Shown: positions 1 through 10,767 of the stretch, one piece after another
Layout of the letters: every line of letters starts with the position of its first letter
Numbering within the stretch: position 1 is the first letter of the stretch
Assembly (NCBI GenBank): GCA_050331395.1
Contig: JBHJGX010000015.1
Location: forward strand, 16,295 to 80,294
DNA from: Thermohalobaculum sp050331395
Lineage (GTDB): Bacteria > Pseudomonadota > Alphaproteobacteria > Rhodobacterales > Rhodobacteraceae
DNA: 64,000 nucleotides
Reading direction: 5' to 3'
Notes under the pieces: model-generated
What the model saw: only the letters and a program-made list of their open reading frames with translations
What the model was told of the DNA's origin: nothing
The model's database searches: none
Translations under genes and position numbers: made by a program

Positions 1-326
1 ATGGCTTTCATGGGGGCTCCGAGGCGGCCGCGCTCTGCTTGACTATGGGTGGGTGCCGGGCGGCGGTCAATCGGGCGCTGTCGGGCGGCCGGTCCGGCCC
101 TTCAGCGGCGGTCGACCGATCGGCATCCGCGGGCGGATGCCCGCGGATAAGACATGCGCACGGTCCGTCGCCTCCGGCTGGACCGTGCAGGCGGCGCGGG
201 TCGCGCCGCGGCGCCCCGCCTGAGCCAAGGCCCGTAAGGGCCGACGGCGAGGTAAAGTCGTCTCCGCGGGCCTCGGCCCGTGGAGGCCGCTTGGTTCGAG
301 GCGCGTTGACAGGTGCGACGTCGCGG
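1..326. other. Gene-free left edge, downstream of ntrX
   Basis: No supportable gene is seen in this stretch. The open frames on either strand are arginine/proline-rich shadows of GC-rich DNA with no recognisable domain. It holds one strong perfect hairpin (125-148) and a weaker one near 224-237 (GGCCC-GTAA-GGGCC). Being 3' of ntrX on the minus strand, it could carry transcript-end structures. Confidence 0.5.
125..148. repeat. Perfect inverted repeat with 10-bp arms
   Basis: ATCCGCGGGC and GCCCGCGGAT are exact reverse complements separated by GGAT, giving a 10-bp stem with a 4-nt loop. It lies about 180 bases beyond the ntrX stop in the direction of ntrX transcription. No T-run follows on either strand, so it is not a standard intrinsic terminator. 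It may be a Rho-associated or RNA-stabilising structure. Confidence 0.45.
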
Positions 327-1763
327 TCAGCCGCCTTCGGCCGCGTAGCCGCCCTGCTCGAGGTTGCCGTCCTCATCGACCACCGCCATGCGCACGCCGC
401 CGCGGAACGTTGTGACCACGTTCAGCATCTTGAGCTTGCGGTGCAGTGCCGAGCGCTCCATGCCGACGAAACTTGCCGTCTTCGAGATGTTCCCGCCGAA
501 CCGGTTGATCTGGGCGATCAGGTATTCGCGCTCGAAGAGTTCTCTCGCTTCCCGCAGCGGCAGCGAGGCCACGAGGCCCATCACCCCGCCGAGCCCCTGT
601 TCGGAGAGGTCCGGTCCGAGCGGCCCGGGCAATTCGCCCGGTTCGATCTCGGGCCCGTCGCCGCCGAGGATCAGCAGCTGTTCCATCAGGTTCCTCAACT
701 GGCGCACATTGCCGGGCCAGGCCCGCGTCTGCAGCGCCGCCGCCGTCGCTTCCGAGAGCCGCCGCCGGGCGAGGCCCTGTTCCCGCGCGATCGTCTCGAG
801 AAAATGCCGGGCGAGTTCGGGAATGTCGTCGCGCCGATGCTCGAGGGACGGCATCTCGATCGGCACGACGTTCAGGCGGTGGTAGAGATCCTCGCGGAAC
901 CGACCGTGCGAGATATCGGCCTCGAGATCGCGGTTCGTCGCCGAGATCACCCGTACATCGACCCGGACCGTCGACGCGCCGCCCAATCGGCGGAAGGACT
1001 GGTCGACGAGCACGCGCAGGATCTTCGACTGGGTCCCGAGCGGCATCTCGCCCACTTCGTCGATGAAGAGCGTGCCGCCATGGGCGCGTTCGAAGAAGCC
1101 GATGCGCGCCTGCCCCTCCGCTTCGCGGCCGAAGAGCACTTCCTCCATGCGGTCCGCCTCCATGGAGGCCGCGTTCACCACCACGAAGGGACCGTCCCTG
1201 CGGTCAGATTTGCGGTGGATGTACCGCGCTGATATCTCCTTGCCGGTTCCCGGTCCGCCGGTGATCAGCACCCGGCTGCCCGAGCGCGCCACCCGGTCGA
1301 GCTTGCTCCGGAGGGCGGACATCGCCACCGAGCGGCCGATGAAGTCCGCAGACGCTTCGGTCGAGGCCTTGAGTTGTGAATTCTCGCGCCGGAGCCGCGA
1401 GGCTTCGAGCGCCCGGGCGACGACGACGATCAGCTGGTCCGCGTTGAAGGGCTTCTCGATAAAGTCGTAGGCGCCCTGTTTGACCGCGGCGACGGCGAGC
1501 TCGATGTTTCCGTGTCCCGAGATGATGACGATCGGCAGGTCGGGATTGTCGCGTTTCACTGCTTTCAGGATCTCGATCCCGTCCATCCGGCTGCCCTGGA
1601 GCCAGATGTCGAGGATCACGAGGTCCGGGGCGGCGCGTTCGATCTCCGCCAAAGTGCCGTCGGCGTCCTCGGCCGATCGGGCGCTGTGGCCCTCGTCTTC
1701 GAGGAGGTCGGAGAGGAGCTCCCGGATATCGGCCTCGTCGTCGACGATCAGGATGTCTGCCAT
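327..1763 (-). CDS. ntrX: Nitrogen-regulation response regulator NtrX
   Basis: This 478-residue response regulator is the partner of the membrane kinase NtrY. The receiver domain (about 1-120) starts ILIVDDEADIRELL and carries the phosphoacceptor aspartate in LVILDIW and the switch lysine in EKPF. The AAA+ domain (about 140-375) has Walker A GGPGTGKE and Walker B TLFIDEVGE. A Fis-type helix-turn-helix closes the protein (SKTASFVGMERSALHRKL). The sigma-54-contacting GAFTGA loop is absent: the position reads GREAEGQARIGFF. The protein therefore probably does not act as a classical sigma-54 activator, as is known for alphaproteobacterial NtrX. It lies 18 bases downstream of ntrY in one transcription unit. 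Confidence 0.95.
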   Translation of the reverse strand: MADILIVDDEADIRELLSDLLEDEGHSARSAEDADGTLAEIERAAPDLVILDIWLQGSRMDGIEILKAVKRDNPDLPIVIISGHGNIELAVAAVKQGAYDFIEKPFNADQLIVVVARALEASRLRRENSQLKASTEASADFIGRSVAMSALRSKLDRVARSGSRVLITGGPGTGKEISARYIHRKSDRRDGPFVVVNAASMEADRMEEVLFGREAEGQARIGFFERAHGGTLFIDEVGEMPLGTQSKILRVLVDQSFRRLGGASTVRVDVRVISATNRDLEADISHGRFREDLYHRLNVVPIEMPSLEHRRDDIPELARHFLETIAREQGLARRRLSEATAAALQTRAWPGNVRQLRNLMEQLLILGGDGPEIEPGELPGPLGPDLSEQGLGGVMGLVASLPLREARELFEREYLIAQINRFGGNISKTASFVGMERSALHRKLKMLNVVTTFRGGVRMAVVDEDGNLEQGGYAAEGG

Positions 1764-1781
1764 CTGCCCCTCACTCTTTTG

Positions 1782-4136
1782 TCACTCCGCGGCTACGTCG
1801 AGCGGATCCCGCGCGGCCGTCGCCCCGCCGGTCTCCTTGTCCGGACTGCGGCCCGTCTGCAAGGGCAGCCGGATCGCAATGCGCGCCCCGTCGAGCCCGT
1901 CGGTCCCGTCCGCGTCGCCGAGCGAGAGCTCGCCCGCATGCTGTTCGACGATCTTGGCGACGATGGCGAGGCCGAGCCCGGTCCCGGCTTTGCGCGTGGT
2001 CACGTAAGGTTCGGTCAGCCGGGCGCGCTGGTCGCTCGGCAGCCCGGGTCCGTTGTCCGCAATCGCGATCCGGTAGCTGCGTGCACTGCGGGTGAGCTCG
2101 ATCCGGATCCGACCGGGGGGCGCGTTCGGGTCGCGGCGGTGCCGGGCCTCGATCGCCTGGGCGGCGTTGCGCATCAGATTGGTGAGCGCCTGGGTCAGCA
2201 AACCGCGATCGCAGAGGAGCGGCGCCGGGCTGTCCGGAAGGACGAGCAGATGCTCGATGTCGTGAAGCCCTTCGCGGTGGATCACGACCGCATCGCGGAT
2301 GACGTCGGCGAGATCTTGTTCGGCCAGGACCGGCTCGGGCATCCGCGCAAAATGGCTGAACTCGTCGACCATCCGGCGGATTTCACCGGCCTGGCGGGTG
2401 ATCACTTCGAGGTAATGTTCGAAAGCGGGCCCGTCCTCGCCGAGGCGGGCGACGAACTTGCGGCGCATCCGATCGGCGGAAAGCTGGATCGGGGTGAGCG
2501 GGTTTTTGATCTCGTGGGCGATGCGCCGGGCCACGTCGCGCCAGGCGGCGGTACGTTGGGCGGCGGCGAGGGTGGTGATGTCGTCGAACGTGAGCACATG
2601 GCCCTCGCCGGGCCGGCCGGTCACCTTGGGGGCGAACCGGGCGAGAAATTCCCGCGGCGCGCCCGAGACCGCCTGTTGCACGGCACCGCGGGCGATCCCC
2701 GAGGGCGCGGTCGCCGCCTCGGTGACGAGCGGCGCAAAGGCGGGCACCACGGCTTCGAGCGGGCGGCCGAGCAGGCTCTCATGCTCGAGGCCGAGCAGAT
2801 CCGCCGCCGCCTCGTTGGCGAGGTCGATGCGCCCTGCCCCGTCGACGCCGATGACGCCCGCGGTTACGCCCGAGAGCACGACCTCCATGAAATGCCGCCG
2901 GCGGTCGGTCTCGGAGTGCGCCTCGACAAGCCCGTCGCGCTGTCGCTTGAGTTGGTCGGCCATGGCGTTGAAGGCCCGGCTGAGAAGCGCAATCTCGTCC
3001 TTGCCGCGCTCTTCTTTGACCCGCACGTCGAGATCGCCCTGACCGATCCGTTCGGCCGCACCGGCGAGCCGGCCGACGGGCTTGGCAAGGCGCTCGGCGA
3101 ACCAGAGCCCGAGCAGCATCGCAGCGACGATCACAAGAAGCGCGAAGCCGAGATAGATAAAGGCGAAATCCCGAAGAAGCGTGCCCCGGTCCCGCTCGAG
3201 TTGTTCGTAGAGCCGGACGGTCTGGCGGGTCTCGTCGAGCAGCCGCAGCACGTCGCCCCGGACGTCTCGGCTCACATAGAGAAACGCGTCGAAATAATTC
3301 GTCAGGTAGACGAGCGCCCGGATCTCGTCGTTCGCGTCGTCCTCCATGATCACCAACTCGCCATCGCGGGCGCGGGCGAGCTGCTGTGCCGTCGGAGGCT
3401 CGAGGCTGAAAAGATAGGAAAACTCGCCGCGGGCGAGGATCTCGCGCTGCCCGTTGAGAACGAAGGCCTCGGGCAGCTCGCGCAGGAGCGCCTGCTGGCG
3501 GACCAGCTCGCCGAGTTGCGCCTGGCCGATCCCGTCGGTCGCAGCGCGGTTCAAATCGTTCGCCATCGCCAGAATGTCGCCGCGGATGTTCCGTCGGTGC
3601 TCGAGCTCGTAGGCCTCGGCGGTCTCGAGCGCATTGCTCACCACGCTGCGCACCCGGTCGGAAAACCAGGACTCAAAGCCGAGATTGACCGAGATGGTCG
3701 CAAAAATCGCGACGATCACCGTCGGCACGAAGGCGACGAGCGCAAAGACCCCCGTCAGCCGCAGATGGAGCCGCGAGCCGACCGAGCGCTGCCGGCGCGC
3801 CAGGACCAAGCCGCCGATCTGCCAGCCGATCAGGGTGAAGATGCCGAGCAGATAAATCAGATCGACGAGCAGCACTGCCCGCTGGATCTCCTGATCGGCC
3901 CGGCCGAGCACGAGCGAGGTGATGACGGCCAGCACCGGGCCCAGCATGACGAGGGCGATCGTCCCTTCCCGGCGGAGCCAGCGAGGACCTCTCAAGCTCT
4001 CTTCGGGGTCTGGGGGATGGGCGGCGGTCACGACGCTCCTCGGCTTGCGGGTTTGGCGGCGGATCCGTCCGACATTCGGGATGCGCTGCCGCAGATCGGC
4101 AAGAATGGGCCGCAGTCGCCCGGCAATCCGCCACAC
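1782..4136 (-). CDS. ntrY: Membrane sensor histidine kinase NtrY
   Basis: NtrY is a 784-residue inner-membrane kinase that phosphorylates NtrX in response to nitrogen or redox state. Three hydrophobic segments lie in the first 150 residues, and a fourth (about 325-350) leads into a HAMP linker (AKPVGRLAGAAERIGQGDLD). A PAS domain follows at about 415-520. The dimerisation/phosphorylation helix carries HEIKNPLTPIQLSADR with the catalytic histidine. The ATPase domain shows the N box NLMRNAAQAI, G1 DNGPGLP and G2 GTGLGLAIV. The periplasmic sensor part has no recognisable ligand domain. The start is about 10 bases after the ntrC stop; a downstream start is possible because the first 50 residues are low-complexity basic. 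Confidence 0.95.
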   Translation of the reverse strand: MWRIAGRLRPILADLRQRIPNVGRIRRQTRKPRSVVTAAHPPDPEESLRGPRWLRREGTIALVMLGPVLAVITSLVLGRADQEIQRAVLLVDLIYLLGIFTLIGWQIGGLVLARRQRSVGSRLHLRLTGVFALVAFVPTVIVAIFATISVNLGFESWFSDRVRSVVSNALETAEAYELEHRRNIRGDILAMANDLNRAATDGIGQAQLGELVRQQALLRELPEAFVLNGQREILARGEFSYLFSLEPPTAQQLARARDGELVIMEDDANDEIRALVYLTNYFDAFLYVSRDVRGDVLRLLDETRQTVRLYEQLERDRGTLLRDFAFIYLGFALLVIVAAMLLGLWFAERLAKPVGRLAGAAERIGQGDLDVRVKEERGKDEIALLSRAFNAMADQLKRQRDGLVEAHSETDRRRHFMEVVLSGVTAGVIGVDGAGRIDLANEAAADLLGLEHESLLGRPLEAVVPAFAPLVTEAATAPSGIARGAVQQAVSGAPREFLARFAPKVTGRPGEGHVLTFDDITTLAAAQRTAAWRDVARRIAHEIKNPLTPIQLSADRMRRKFVARLGEDGPAFEHYLEVITRQAGEIRRMVDEFSHFARMPEPVLAEQDLADVIRDAVVIHREGLHDIEHLLVLPDSPAPLLCDRGLLTQALTNLMRNAAQAIEARHRRDPNAPPGRIRIELTRSARSYRIAIADNGPGLPSDQRARLTEPYVTTRKAGTGLGLAIVAKIVEQHAGELSLGDADGTDGLDGARIAIRLPLQTGRSPDKETGGATAARDPLDVAAE

Positions 4137-4146
4137 TGTGGCCGCT

Positions 4147-5615
<1,469 letters not shown>

Positions 5616-5619
<4 letters not shown>

Positions 5620-6794
5620 GCGGCGGCCTCGGAGCCGCGGCTGCGCGCGCCCTGCGGCGGGTCGTCGCTCGGAACGCATGGCTCGGTGTCTTCGGTCGCG
5701 TGATCGGCGGCAGCGGCGGCGATTTGTTCGCGGGTCGCGACCGGCAACGAGATCCGGAACCGGGTCCAGCCCGGCTCGGTATCGCAGGTGATCAGGCCGC
5801 CATGGTCGGCGACGACCTTGCTGACGAGCGCGAGGCCAAGCCCCGAGCCGGTGGATTTCGAGCTGACGAACGGGTCGAAAATGTGCCGCTGGAGGTCTTC
5901 GGGGATGCCGGGGCCGTTGTCGGTGATCGAGATCCGCAGCGGCAGGCTCTCGCGGCGGCCGGAGGGCGTCGCCACGGTCATGCCGGCGCGATAGTCGGTC
6001 CGGATCTGGATGACCCCGCCGAGCTCGGGCGCTGCTTCTGCCGCGTTCTTCAAAAGATTGAGCACCACCTGGATCAATTGGTCCGGATCGCCCCAAGTCG
6101 GCGGCAGCGAGGGGTCGTACTCCTCGACGAACCGGACATGGGAGGCAAAACCCGCGCGGGCCGACTTGGCCGCCCGGTCGAGCACGTCGTGGATATTGAC
6201 CGGCAGGCGTCGGCCGATGCCGATCTCGCCGAACTTTTCGACGCGGGAGAGCAAATCGCTGATCCGGGCAACCTCTTCTCGAATGAGCGCGGTGAGTTCC
6301 CGATCCGCATCGGCGGCATTCATCTCGAGGAGTTGCGCCGCGCCTTGAATGCCGGCGAGCGGGTTTTTGACTTCGTGCGCGAGCAGCGCCGAGAGCCCCG
6401 CCGCCGAACGCGCCGCGCTTCGATAGCCGAGCGAGCGGTCCATAGACTCGGCGATTGCGCGGGGATGCAGCATCAGCACGGCACCGAAGGGCGCTTGATG
6501 CAGCGGCGCCGCATGCAAATCCACGAGCCGCGGGGCGGCCTCGGGCATGGTGAGTTCGACATCGTACTCGGCCATTTTCGCCCCGCGCTCCAGCACGAGC
6601 TCGATCAGGCTAGTCGCCCGGCTGTCGCGTCCGGTCAGACGGGCAAGCGGGCGCCCGCGAAGCTGACGCTGGGAGGCGTGGAAAAAGCTCTCTGCGGCGG
6701 TGTTCACCGTCTGGATCCGCCCATCCGGGTCGATCTGTAGGACCGGCGCCGGCAGGCTGTGCCAGAGAAATTCGAAGCTGTCGGTCTCGCTCAT
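5616..6794 (-). CDS. ntrB: Nitrogen-regulation sensor kinase NtrB
   Basis: NtrB is the soluble two-component kinase that phosphorylates or dephosphorylates NtrC according to PII signalling. The 392-residue protein has an N-terminal PAS domain (VLQIDPDGRIQTVNTAAESFF), an H box (LLAHEVKNPLAGIQGAAQLL) and an ATPase domain (NLLKNAAEA, DNGPGIPEDL, GSGLGLALV). No membrane segment is visible. The start at 6794 overlaps the dusB stop as ATGA, and its stop overlaps the ntrC start the same way, so dusB, ntrB and ntrC are translationally coupled. Confidence 0.95.
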
Positions 6795-7789
6795 GCGGCC
6801 TGCCTTTCCTCTGTGGAGAGCTGCTCCCCCGGAAGATCGCGGGCGATGATCCGGAGGAGCTCCGCCGGCGTTTCCGCGCGCATCAGCCGGTCTCGCACGG
6901 GCTTGGATCCGGGGAGTGCAGCGCAATAGCCGTCGATATGCTTGCGAAACGAGCGGAGGCCGATCTCGGCGCCGTAAAAGGCGACATGCGCCTCCGCATG
7001 CTCGGCGACCAGCGCGGCAAGCGCGGGCCCTCGGGGGCGCGGCGGCGGGAGCTTGCCGGCCAGATGCGCGGCGATCTCGGCCAGCACCCACGGCCGCCCG
7101 CGGGCGCCCCGACCGACCATGACCCCGGCCGCGCCCGAGCGCCCGAGCGCGGCCGTCGCACTCGGCCCGTCGAGAATGTCACCATTGGCGAGCACCGGGA
7201 TCCCGACCGCCCCCACAACCTCGCCGATCGCGTCCCAGTCCGCCCGACCCCTATAGAACTGCGCCCGCGTCCGGCCGTGGATCGTGATCATCGCGACGCC
7301 GGCGGCTTCGGCCCGACGGGCGATCTCGACGGCGGTGCGTTCCGTATCGTCCCAGCCAAGCCGCATCTTGAGCGTGACCGGCACCGACACAGCGCCGACG
7401 ACCGCCTCGATGAGGTCGAGGGCATGGCCGACATCGCGCATGAGCGCTGCGCCCGAGGCGCCCGTGGTCACCTTCTTGGCCGGGCAGCCCATGTTGATGT
7501 CGACGATCCGCGCCCCTTCGCCTGCGACCATCCGCGCAGCCTCGGCCATCGGAGCGGCCTCGCGGCCCGCGAGCTGCACGGCCGTGTCCGCCTCGCCCGC
7601 GCCGATCTCGGCCTTGGCCCGGGTCGAGGCTCGCCCCGTCAACATCTCGCCGGTCGCGACCATCTCGGAGACGACGAGGCCCGCGCCAAAGCGCCGGACG
7701 ATCCCGCGAAACGGCCGATCGGTGATGCCCGCCATGGGAGCGAGCACCACGGGAGGGCTGATGGGAATTTCACCAAGTGAGACGGTCAT
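6791..7789 (-). CDS. dusB: tRNA dihydrouridine synthase DusB (NifR3)
   Basis: DusB is an FMN enzyme that reduces specific uridines of tRNA to dihydrouridine. Family motifs visible in the 332 residues are LAPMAGITDRPFR near the N-terminus, DINMGCPAKKV with the catalytic cysteine, the substrate/FMN-barrel stretches MRLGW and TIHGRTRAQFY, and ANGDI. The start at 7789 was chosen over a methionine ten codons upstream because AGGA lies about 7 bases before it. The dusB(nifR3)-ntrB-ntrC arrangement is the classical alphaproteobacterial operon; DusB has no known direct part in nitrogen sensing. Confidence 0.95.
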   Translation of the reverse strand: MTVSLGEIPISPPVVLAPMAGITDRPFRGIVRRFGAGLVVSEMVATGEMLTGRASTRAKAEIGAGEADTAVQLAGREAAPMAEAARMVAGEGARIVDINMGCPAKKVTTGASGAALMRDVGHALDLIEAVVGAVSVPVTLKMRLGWDDTERTAVEIARRAEAAGVAMITIHGRTRAQFYRGRADWDAIGEVVGAVGIPVLANGDILDGPSATAALGRSGAAGVMVGRGARGRPWVLAEIAAHLAGKLPPPRPRGPALAALVAEHAEAHVAFYGAEIGLRSFRKHIDGYCAALPGSKPVRDRLMRAETPAELLRIIARDLPGEQLSTEERQAA

Positions 7790-7889
7790 GCCCAATTCCT
7801 GCACAGTCTTGCAGAGCAATAACGACAGTGGTTGAGCCGCGCAAGGTGCCGCCCTAAACGGTCACGAACTTCCTCGAGGATCGCCGCCG

Positions 7890-9131
7890 ATGACCGACCC
7901 CGCCCCCCCGCTCCGACCGCTCGAAGCCGCGATCGGGGACGATGTCGCCATCGTCGTGGTGGCGGCAGGTCAAGGACTGAGGCTCGGCGGTGAAGTGCCC
8001 AAGCAATATCAAGATCTTGGCGGACGTTCGGTCCTGGCGCAGACCCTTCTGCGGGCGCTGGCGGCGCCGATCGGCCGGGTGGTCGTCGCGATCCGGGGCG
8101 ATGCACGGGCGCTCTACGAACGGGCGTGCGCGGGGATCGACGATCCGCGGCTCGGCCCCGCGGTCGAAGGCGGTGCGACCCGTGCCGAGACGGTGGCCCG
8201 CGCGCTCGAGAGCCTGGCCGCCCTGCCCGATCCGCCGGCCGTCGTCCTCGTCCATGACGCGGCCCGTCCCTTCGCGAGCCCCGCGCTTCACCTCCGCGTC
8301 GCCGAAGCAGCCCGCACGGGCAGCGGCGCCATCGCGGCCGAGCGGGTCGTCGATGCGCTCTGGGCCGAGGATCCGGACGCGCCCGGCGCAGCCGATGCCC
8401 CGCGTCCGCGGACCCATCTCTGGCGCGCTCAGACGCCCCAGGGCTTTCCATTTGCGGCGCTTCTGGCCGCGCACCGCGCCAATGCCGCCGCGGCAGGCCC
8501 GCCCGCGCTCGACGACGCGGAGGTCTTCCGACGGGCCGGCCACCCGGTGCGGCTCGTCGAGGGCGAGCCCGAGAACGTCAAGATTACGACGCCCGCCGAT
8601 CTTGCCCGCGCGCGCCGGATCTGGGACACGGCCCCGATGGAGATCAGGATCGGCCACGGCTTCGACGTGCACGTCTTTTGCGAGGGCGACCATGTCTGGC
8701 TCTGCGGGGTGCGGGTGCCGCACCGCCAGGGTCTTGCGGGACATTCCGACGCCGATGTGGGGCTCCATGCCCTCGCGGACGCGCTTTACGGCGCAATCGG
8801 CGACGGAGATATCGGCCAACACTTCCCGCCCACCGACCCGGAATGGCGCGGGGCCGCGAGCCATCTGTTCCTCGCCCATGCCGGGCGGCGGGTCGCCGAA
8901 CGCGGCGGCCGGATCGCGAACCTCGACGTCACGCTCCTCTGCGAACGGCCCAAGATCGGCCCCCACGCGGCGGCGATGCGGGCGCGCGTCGGCGAGATCC
9001 TCGGCCTCGCCCCAGACCGGGTGAGCGTCAAGGCCACGACCATGGAGCGCTCAGGCTTCATCGGGCGCGAGGAAGGCATGGGCGCGCTCGCCACTGCGAC
9101 GGTGATCCTCTCCGGGGGCCGGGATGGCTGA
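7890..9131 (+). CDS. ispDF: Bifunctional IspD/IspF of the MEP pathway
   Basis: This is a fusion of two non-consecutive enzymes of isoprenoid synthesis. Residues 1-245 are IspD (2-C-methyl-D-erythritol 4-phosphate cytidylyltransferase), with AAGQGLRLGGEVPKQY nucleotide binding and VHDAARPF. Residues 250-413 are IspF (MECDP synthase), beginning MEIRIGHGFDVH, with metal ligands in GFDVH and the GHSDADVGLHALADA motif. The fusion is common in alphaproteobacteria. The gene is divergent from dusB with about 100 bases between them and overlaps pgpA by 8 bases. Confidence 0.96.
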   Translation: MTDPAPPLRPLEAAIGDDVAIVVVAAGQGLRLGGEVPKQYQDLGGRSVLAQTLLRALAAPIGRVVVAIRGDARALYERACAGIDDPRLGPAVEGGATRAETVARALESLAALPDPPAVVLVHDAARPFASPALHLRVAEAARTGSGAIAAERVVDALWAEDPDAPGAADAPRPRTHLWRAQTPQGFPFAALLAAHRANAAAAGPPALDDAEVFRRAGHPVRLVEGEPENVKITTPADLARARRIWDTAPMEIRIGHGFDVHVFCEGDHVWLCGVRVPHRQGLAGHSDADVGLHALADALYGAIGDGDIGQHFPPTDPEWRGAASHLFLAHAGRRVAERGGRIANLDVTLLCERPKIGPHAAAMRARVGEILGLAPDRVSVKATTMERSGFIGREEGMGALATATVILSGGRDG

Positions 9132-9603
9132 ACGGATCGCCACGCTCTTCGGGCTCGGGCATCTGCCCGGGGCGCCCGGAACCTATGCCTCTCTTGCGGC
9201 GATCCCGCTCGCCTGGGCCTTGCACGCGCTCGGCGGGTTCTGGCTTCTCGGGCCCGCCACGCTGGCGCTCAGCGGGCTCGGGCTCTGGGCGGCGGCGCGC
9301 ATGGGGCCGGACGGCGACCCGCCTCAGATCGTGATCGACGAGCTCGTCGGCATGCTGATCGCGCTCTGGCCGCTTTCGCTCGGGCTGACGCTCCAAGGCA
9401 AGGGGGCCGAGGTCTGGCCCTGGCCGGGCTGGGTGCTGGGGTTCCTGCTCTTTCGGTTTTTCGACATCGTGAAGCCGCCGCCAGTGAACTGGGCCGAACG
9501 CGCGCCCGGTGCCCTGGGCGTCATGTTGGATGACATCGTGGCCGGGGCGCTGACCGCGCTCGTGGCGCTTGCGGCGGCGGCGGTGGCGCATGGTTGGCTC
9601 TGA
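9124..9603 (+). CDS. pgpA: Phosphatidylglycerophosphatase A
   Basis: PgpA removes phosphate from phosphatidylglycerophosphate to give phosphatidylglycerol in the inner membrane. The 159-residue protein has four hydrophobic segments and the family's acidic motifs IVIDELVGM, FRFFDIVKPPP and GVMLDDIVAG. Its start lies inside the end of ispDF and its end overlaps the pncC start, so the three genes form one translationally coupled unit. Confidence 0.93.
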   Translation: MAERIATLFGLGHLPGAPGTYASLAAIPLAWALHALGGFWLLGPATLALSGLGLWAAARMGPDGDPPQIVIDELVGMLIALWPLSLGLTLQGKGAEVWPWPGWVLGFLLFRFFDIVKPPPVNWAERAPGALGVMLDDIVAGALTALVALAAAAVAHGWL

Positions 9604-10081
9604 ACTGGAACGGGCCGCAGAGGCGCTCCTCGAGGCCGCCCGGACGACTGGGGCGATGGTCGCCACCGCCGAGAGCTGTACGGGCGGGCTCGTCGCGGCG
9701 GCGATCACCGCGGTGCCGGGCTCGTCGGCCGTCTTCGACCGGGCGTTCGTCACCTATTCGAACGCGGCAAAGACCGAGATGCTCGGCGTGCCAGATACGC
9801 TGCTTGCGACCCACGGAGCGGTATCCGAGGACGTGGCAGCGGCCATGGCCGAAGGTGCCTTGGCGCGAAGCCGAGCGACGCTGGCGGTCTCGATCACTGG
9901 CGTCGCCGGGCCGGGCGGCGGATCTGCGGCGAAACCTGTGGGGCTCGTCTGCTTTGCTCTGGCGATGAAGGGGAAAGTGACCGCCGGGCAGAAGCGCTTC
10001 GATCCGCTCTTGGGCCGTCACGGGATCCGCACCTTTTCGGCAATGCACGCCCTCGGGCTTTTGTCCGAGGCCTGTCGCTAG
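9590..10081 (+). CDS. pncC: Nicotinamide-nucleotide amidase, CinA C-terminal type
   Basis: The 163-residue protein is the stand-alone CinA/PncC domain, which deamidates nicotinamide mononucleotide to nicotinate mononucleotide for NAD salvage. Diagnostic stretches are ATAESCTGGL (catalytic serine), the VTYSNAAKTEMLGVP region, AVSEDVAAAM and SITGVAGPGGG. The N-terminal MoCF-like half of long CinA proteins is absent, as is usual here. The ATG at 9590 lies within the last codons of pgpA; an upstream in-frame start at 9569 would add seven mostly arginine residues and is less likely. Confidence 0.92.
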   Translation: MVGSELERAAEALLEAARTTGAMVATAESCTGGLVAAAITAVPGSSAVFDRAFVTYSNAAKTEMLGVPDTLLATHGAVSEDVAAAMAEGALARSRATLAVSITGVAGPGGGSAAKPVGLVCFALAMKGKVTAGQKRFDPLLGRHGIRTFSAMHALGLLSEACR

Positions 10082-10102
10082 CGCCTTCGCTTGGCGCGGC
10101 TC

Positions 10103-10142
10103 CGCTCAGGTCGACCGCATCCAGATGCGGGCGACCCGAGCG
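10103..10142. repeat. 40-nt palindromic element, copy 1
   Basis: The element reads CGCTC-AGGTCG-A-CCGCAT-CCAG-ATGCGG-G-CGACCC-GAGCG, a near-perfect hairpin with one internal mismatch plus an A-C pair in the outer stem. It fills the gap between the convergent pncC and COQ10-like genes, ending one base before the latter's stop codon. A clearly related copy lies at 22220-22259 beside gltX. It may act as a two-way transcript end or as a REP-like repeat. Confidence 0.6.
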
Positions 10143-10643
10143 TCACTCCTGCGCTGTGAGCGGATTGCCGGGCCGAGGGTAATGCGGTGGCGGCCGGCGA
10201 CAAAGCTCGTCCGCCCGCCGTTCGAAGGCGCGGACAATCCGTTGCATCGCTTGATAAAAGACCGCTCCCACCAGCGCGTCGAGGGTTTTCGACCGAAATT
10301 GGAAGTCGACATGGAAATCCACATCGCAGGCGTGATCGCCCGCCGGTGCGAACTTCCAACTGTTCCGCAGATATTTGAACGGCCCGTCGATATACTCAAC
10401 CTCGATCGTGCGCGCCCGGCGATCGAGGACGACGCGGGAACCGAACCGCTCCCGATACACCTTGAACGAGATGACCAAATCCGCCTCGACGACCTCCGAT
10501 CCATCGCCGAGCGCCTTGCGCGAGCGGACCCGCGCCGCCGAGCACCAGGGCAGAAAGCCCGGATATTTGTCGATGTCTGAAATGAGCTCGAACATCTGCT
10601 CGGCGGAATAGGGCATCCGGCGGCATTCGGTGTGGGTTGGCAT
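10143..10643 (-). CDS. COQ10 / RatA-like START-domain protein
   Basis: The 166-residue protein belongs to the polyketide-cyclase/START (SRPBCC) superfamily and matches mitochondrial COQ10 and bacterial RatA-like proteins. COQ10 binds ubiquinone and aids its use in respiration. Characteristic stretches are YSAEQMFELISDIDKYPGFLPWC near the N-terminus and DGPFKYLRNSW in the middle, with a C-terminal amphipathic helix (YQAMQRIVRAFERRADEL). RatA toxins of other bacteria share the fold, but a housekeeping quinone role is more likely given the gene's presence across alphaproteobacteria. Confidence 0.88.
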   Translation of the reverse strand: MPTHTECRRMPYSAEQMFELISDIDKYPGFLPWCSAARVRSRKALGDGSEVVEADLVISFKVYRERFGSRVVLDRRARTIEVEYIDGPFKYLRNSWKFAPAGDHACDVDFHVDFQFRSKTLDALVGAVFYQAMQRIVRAFERRADELCRRPPPHYPRPGNPLTAQE

Positions 10644-10767
10644 CCGACTTCGCTCCCTCCGTTTGTTAACGCTTAGCTAGGGCGAACCGCGGTGCGGCTT
10701 CAAGGCCAGATGACCGTCGTGTGACGGCCCGCCGCGCATCCCTACCCCCGGACATGCCAACCCGAGA

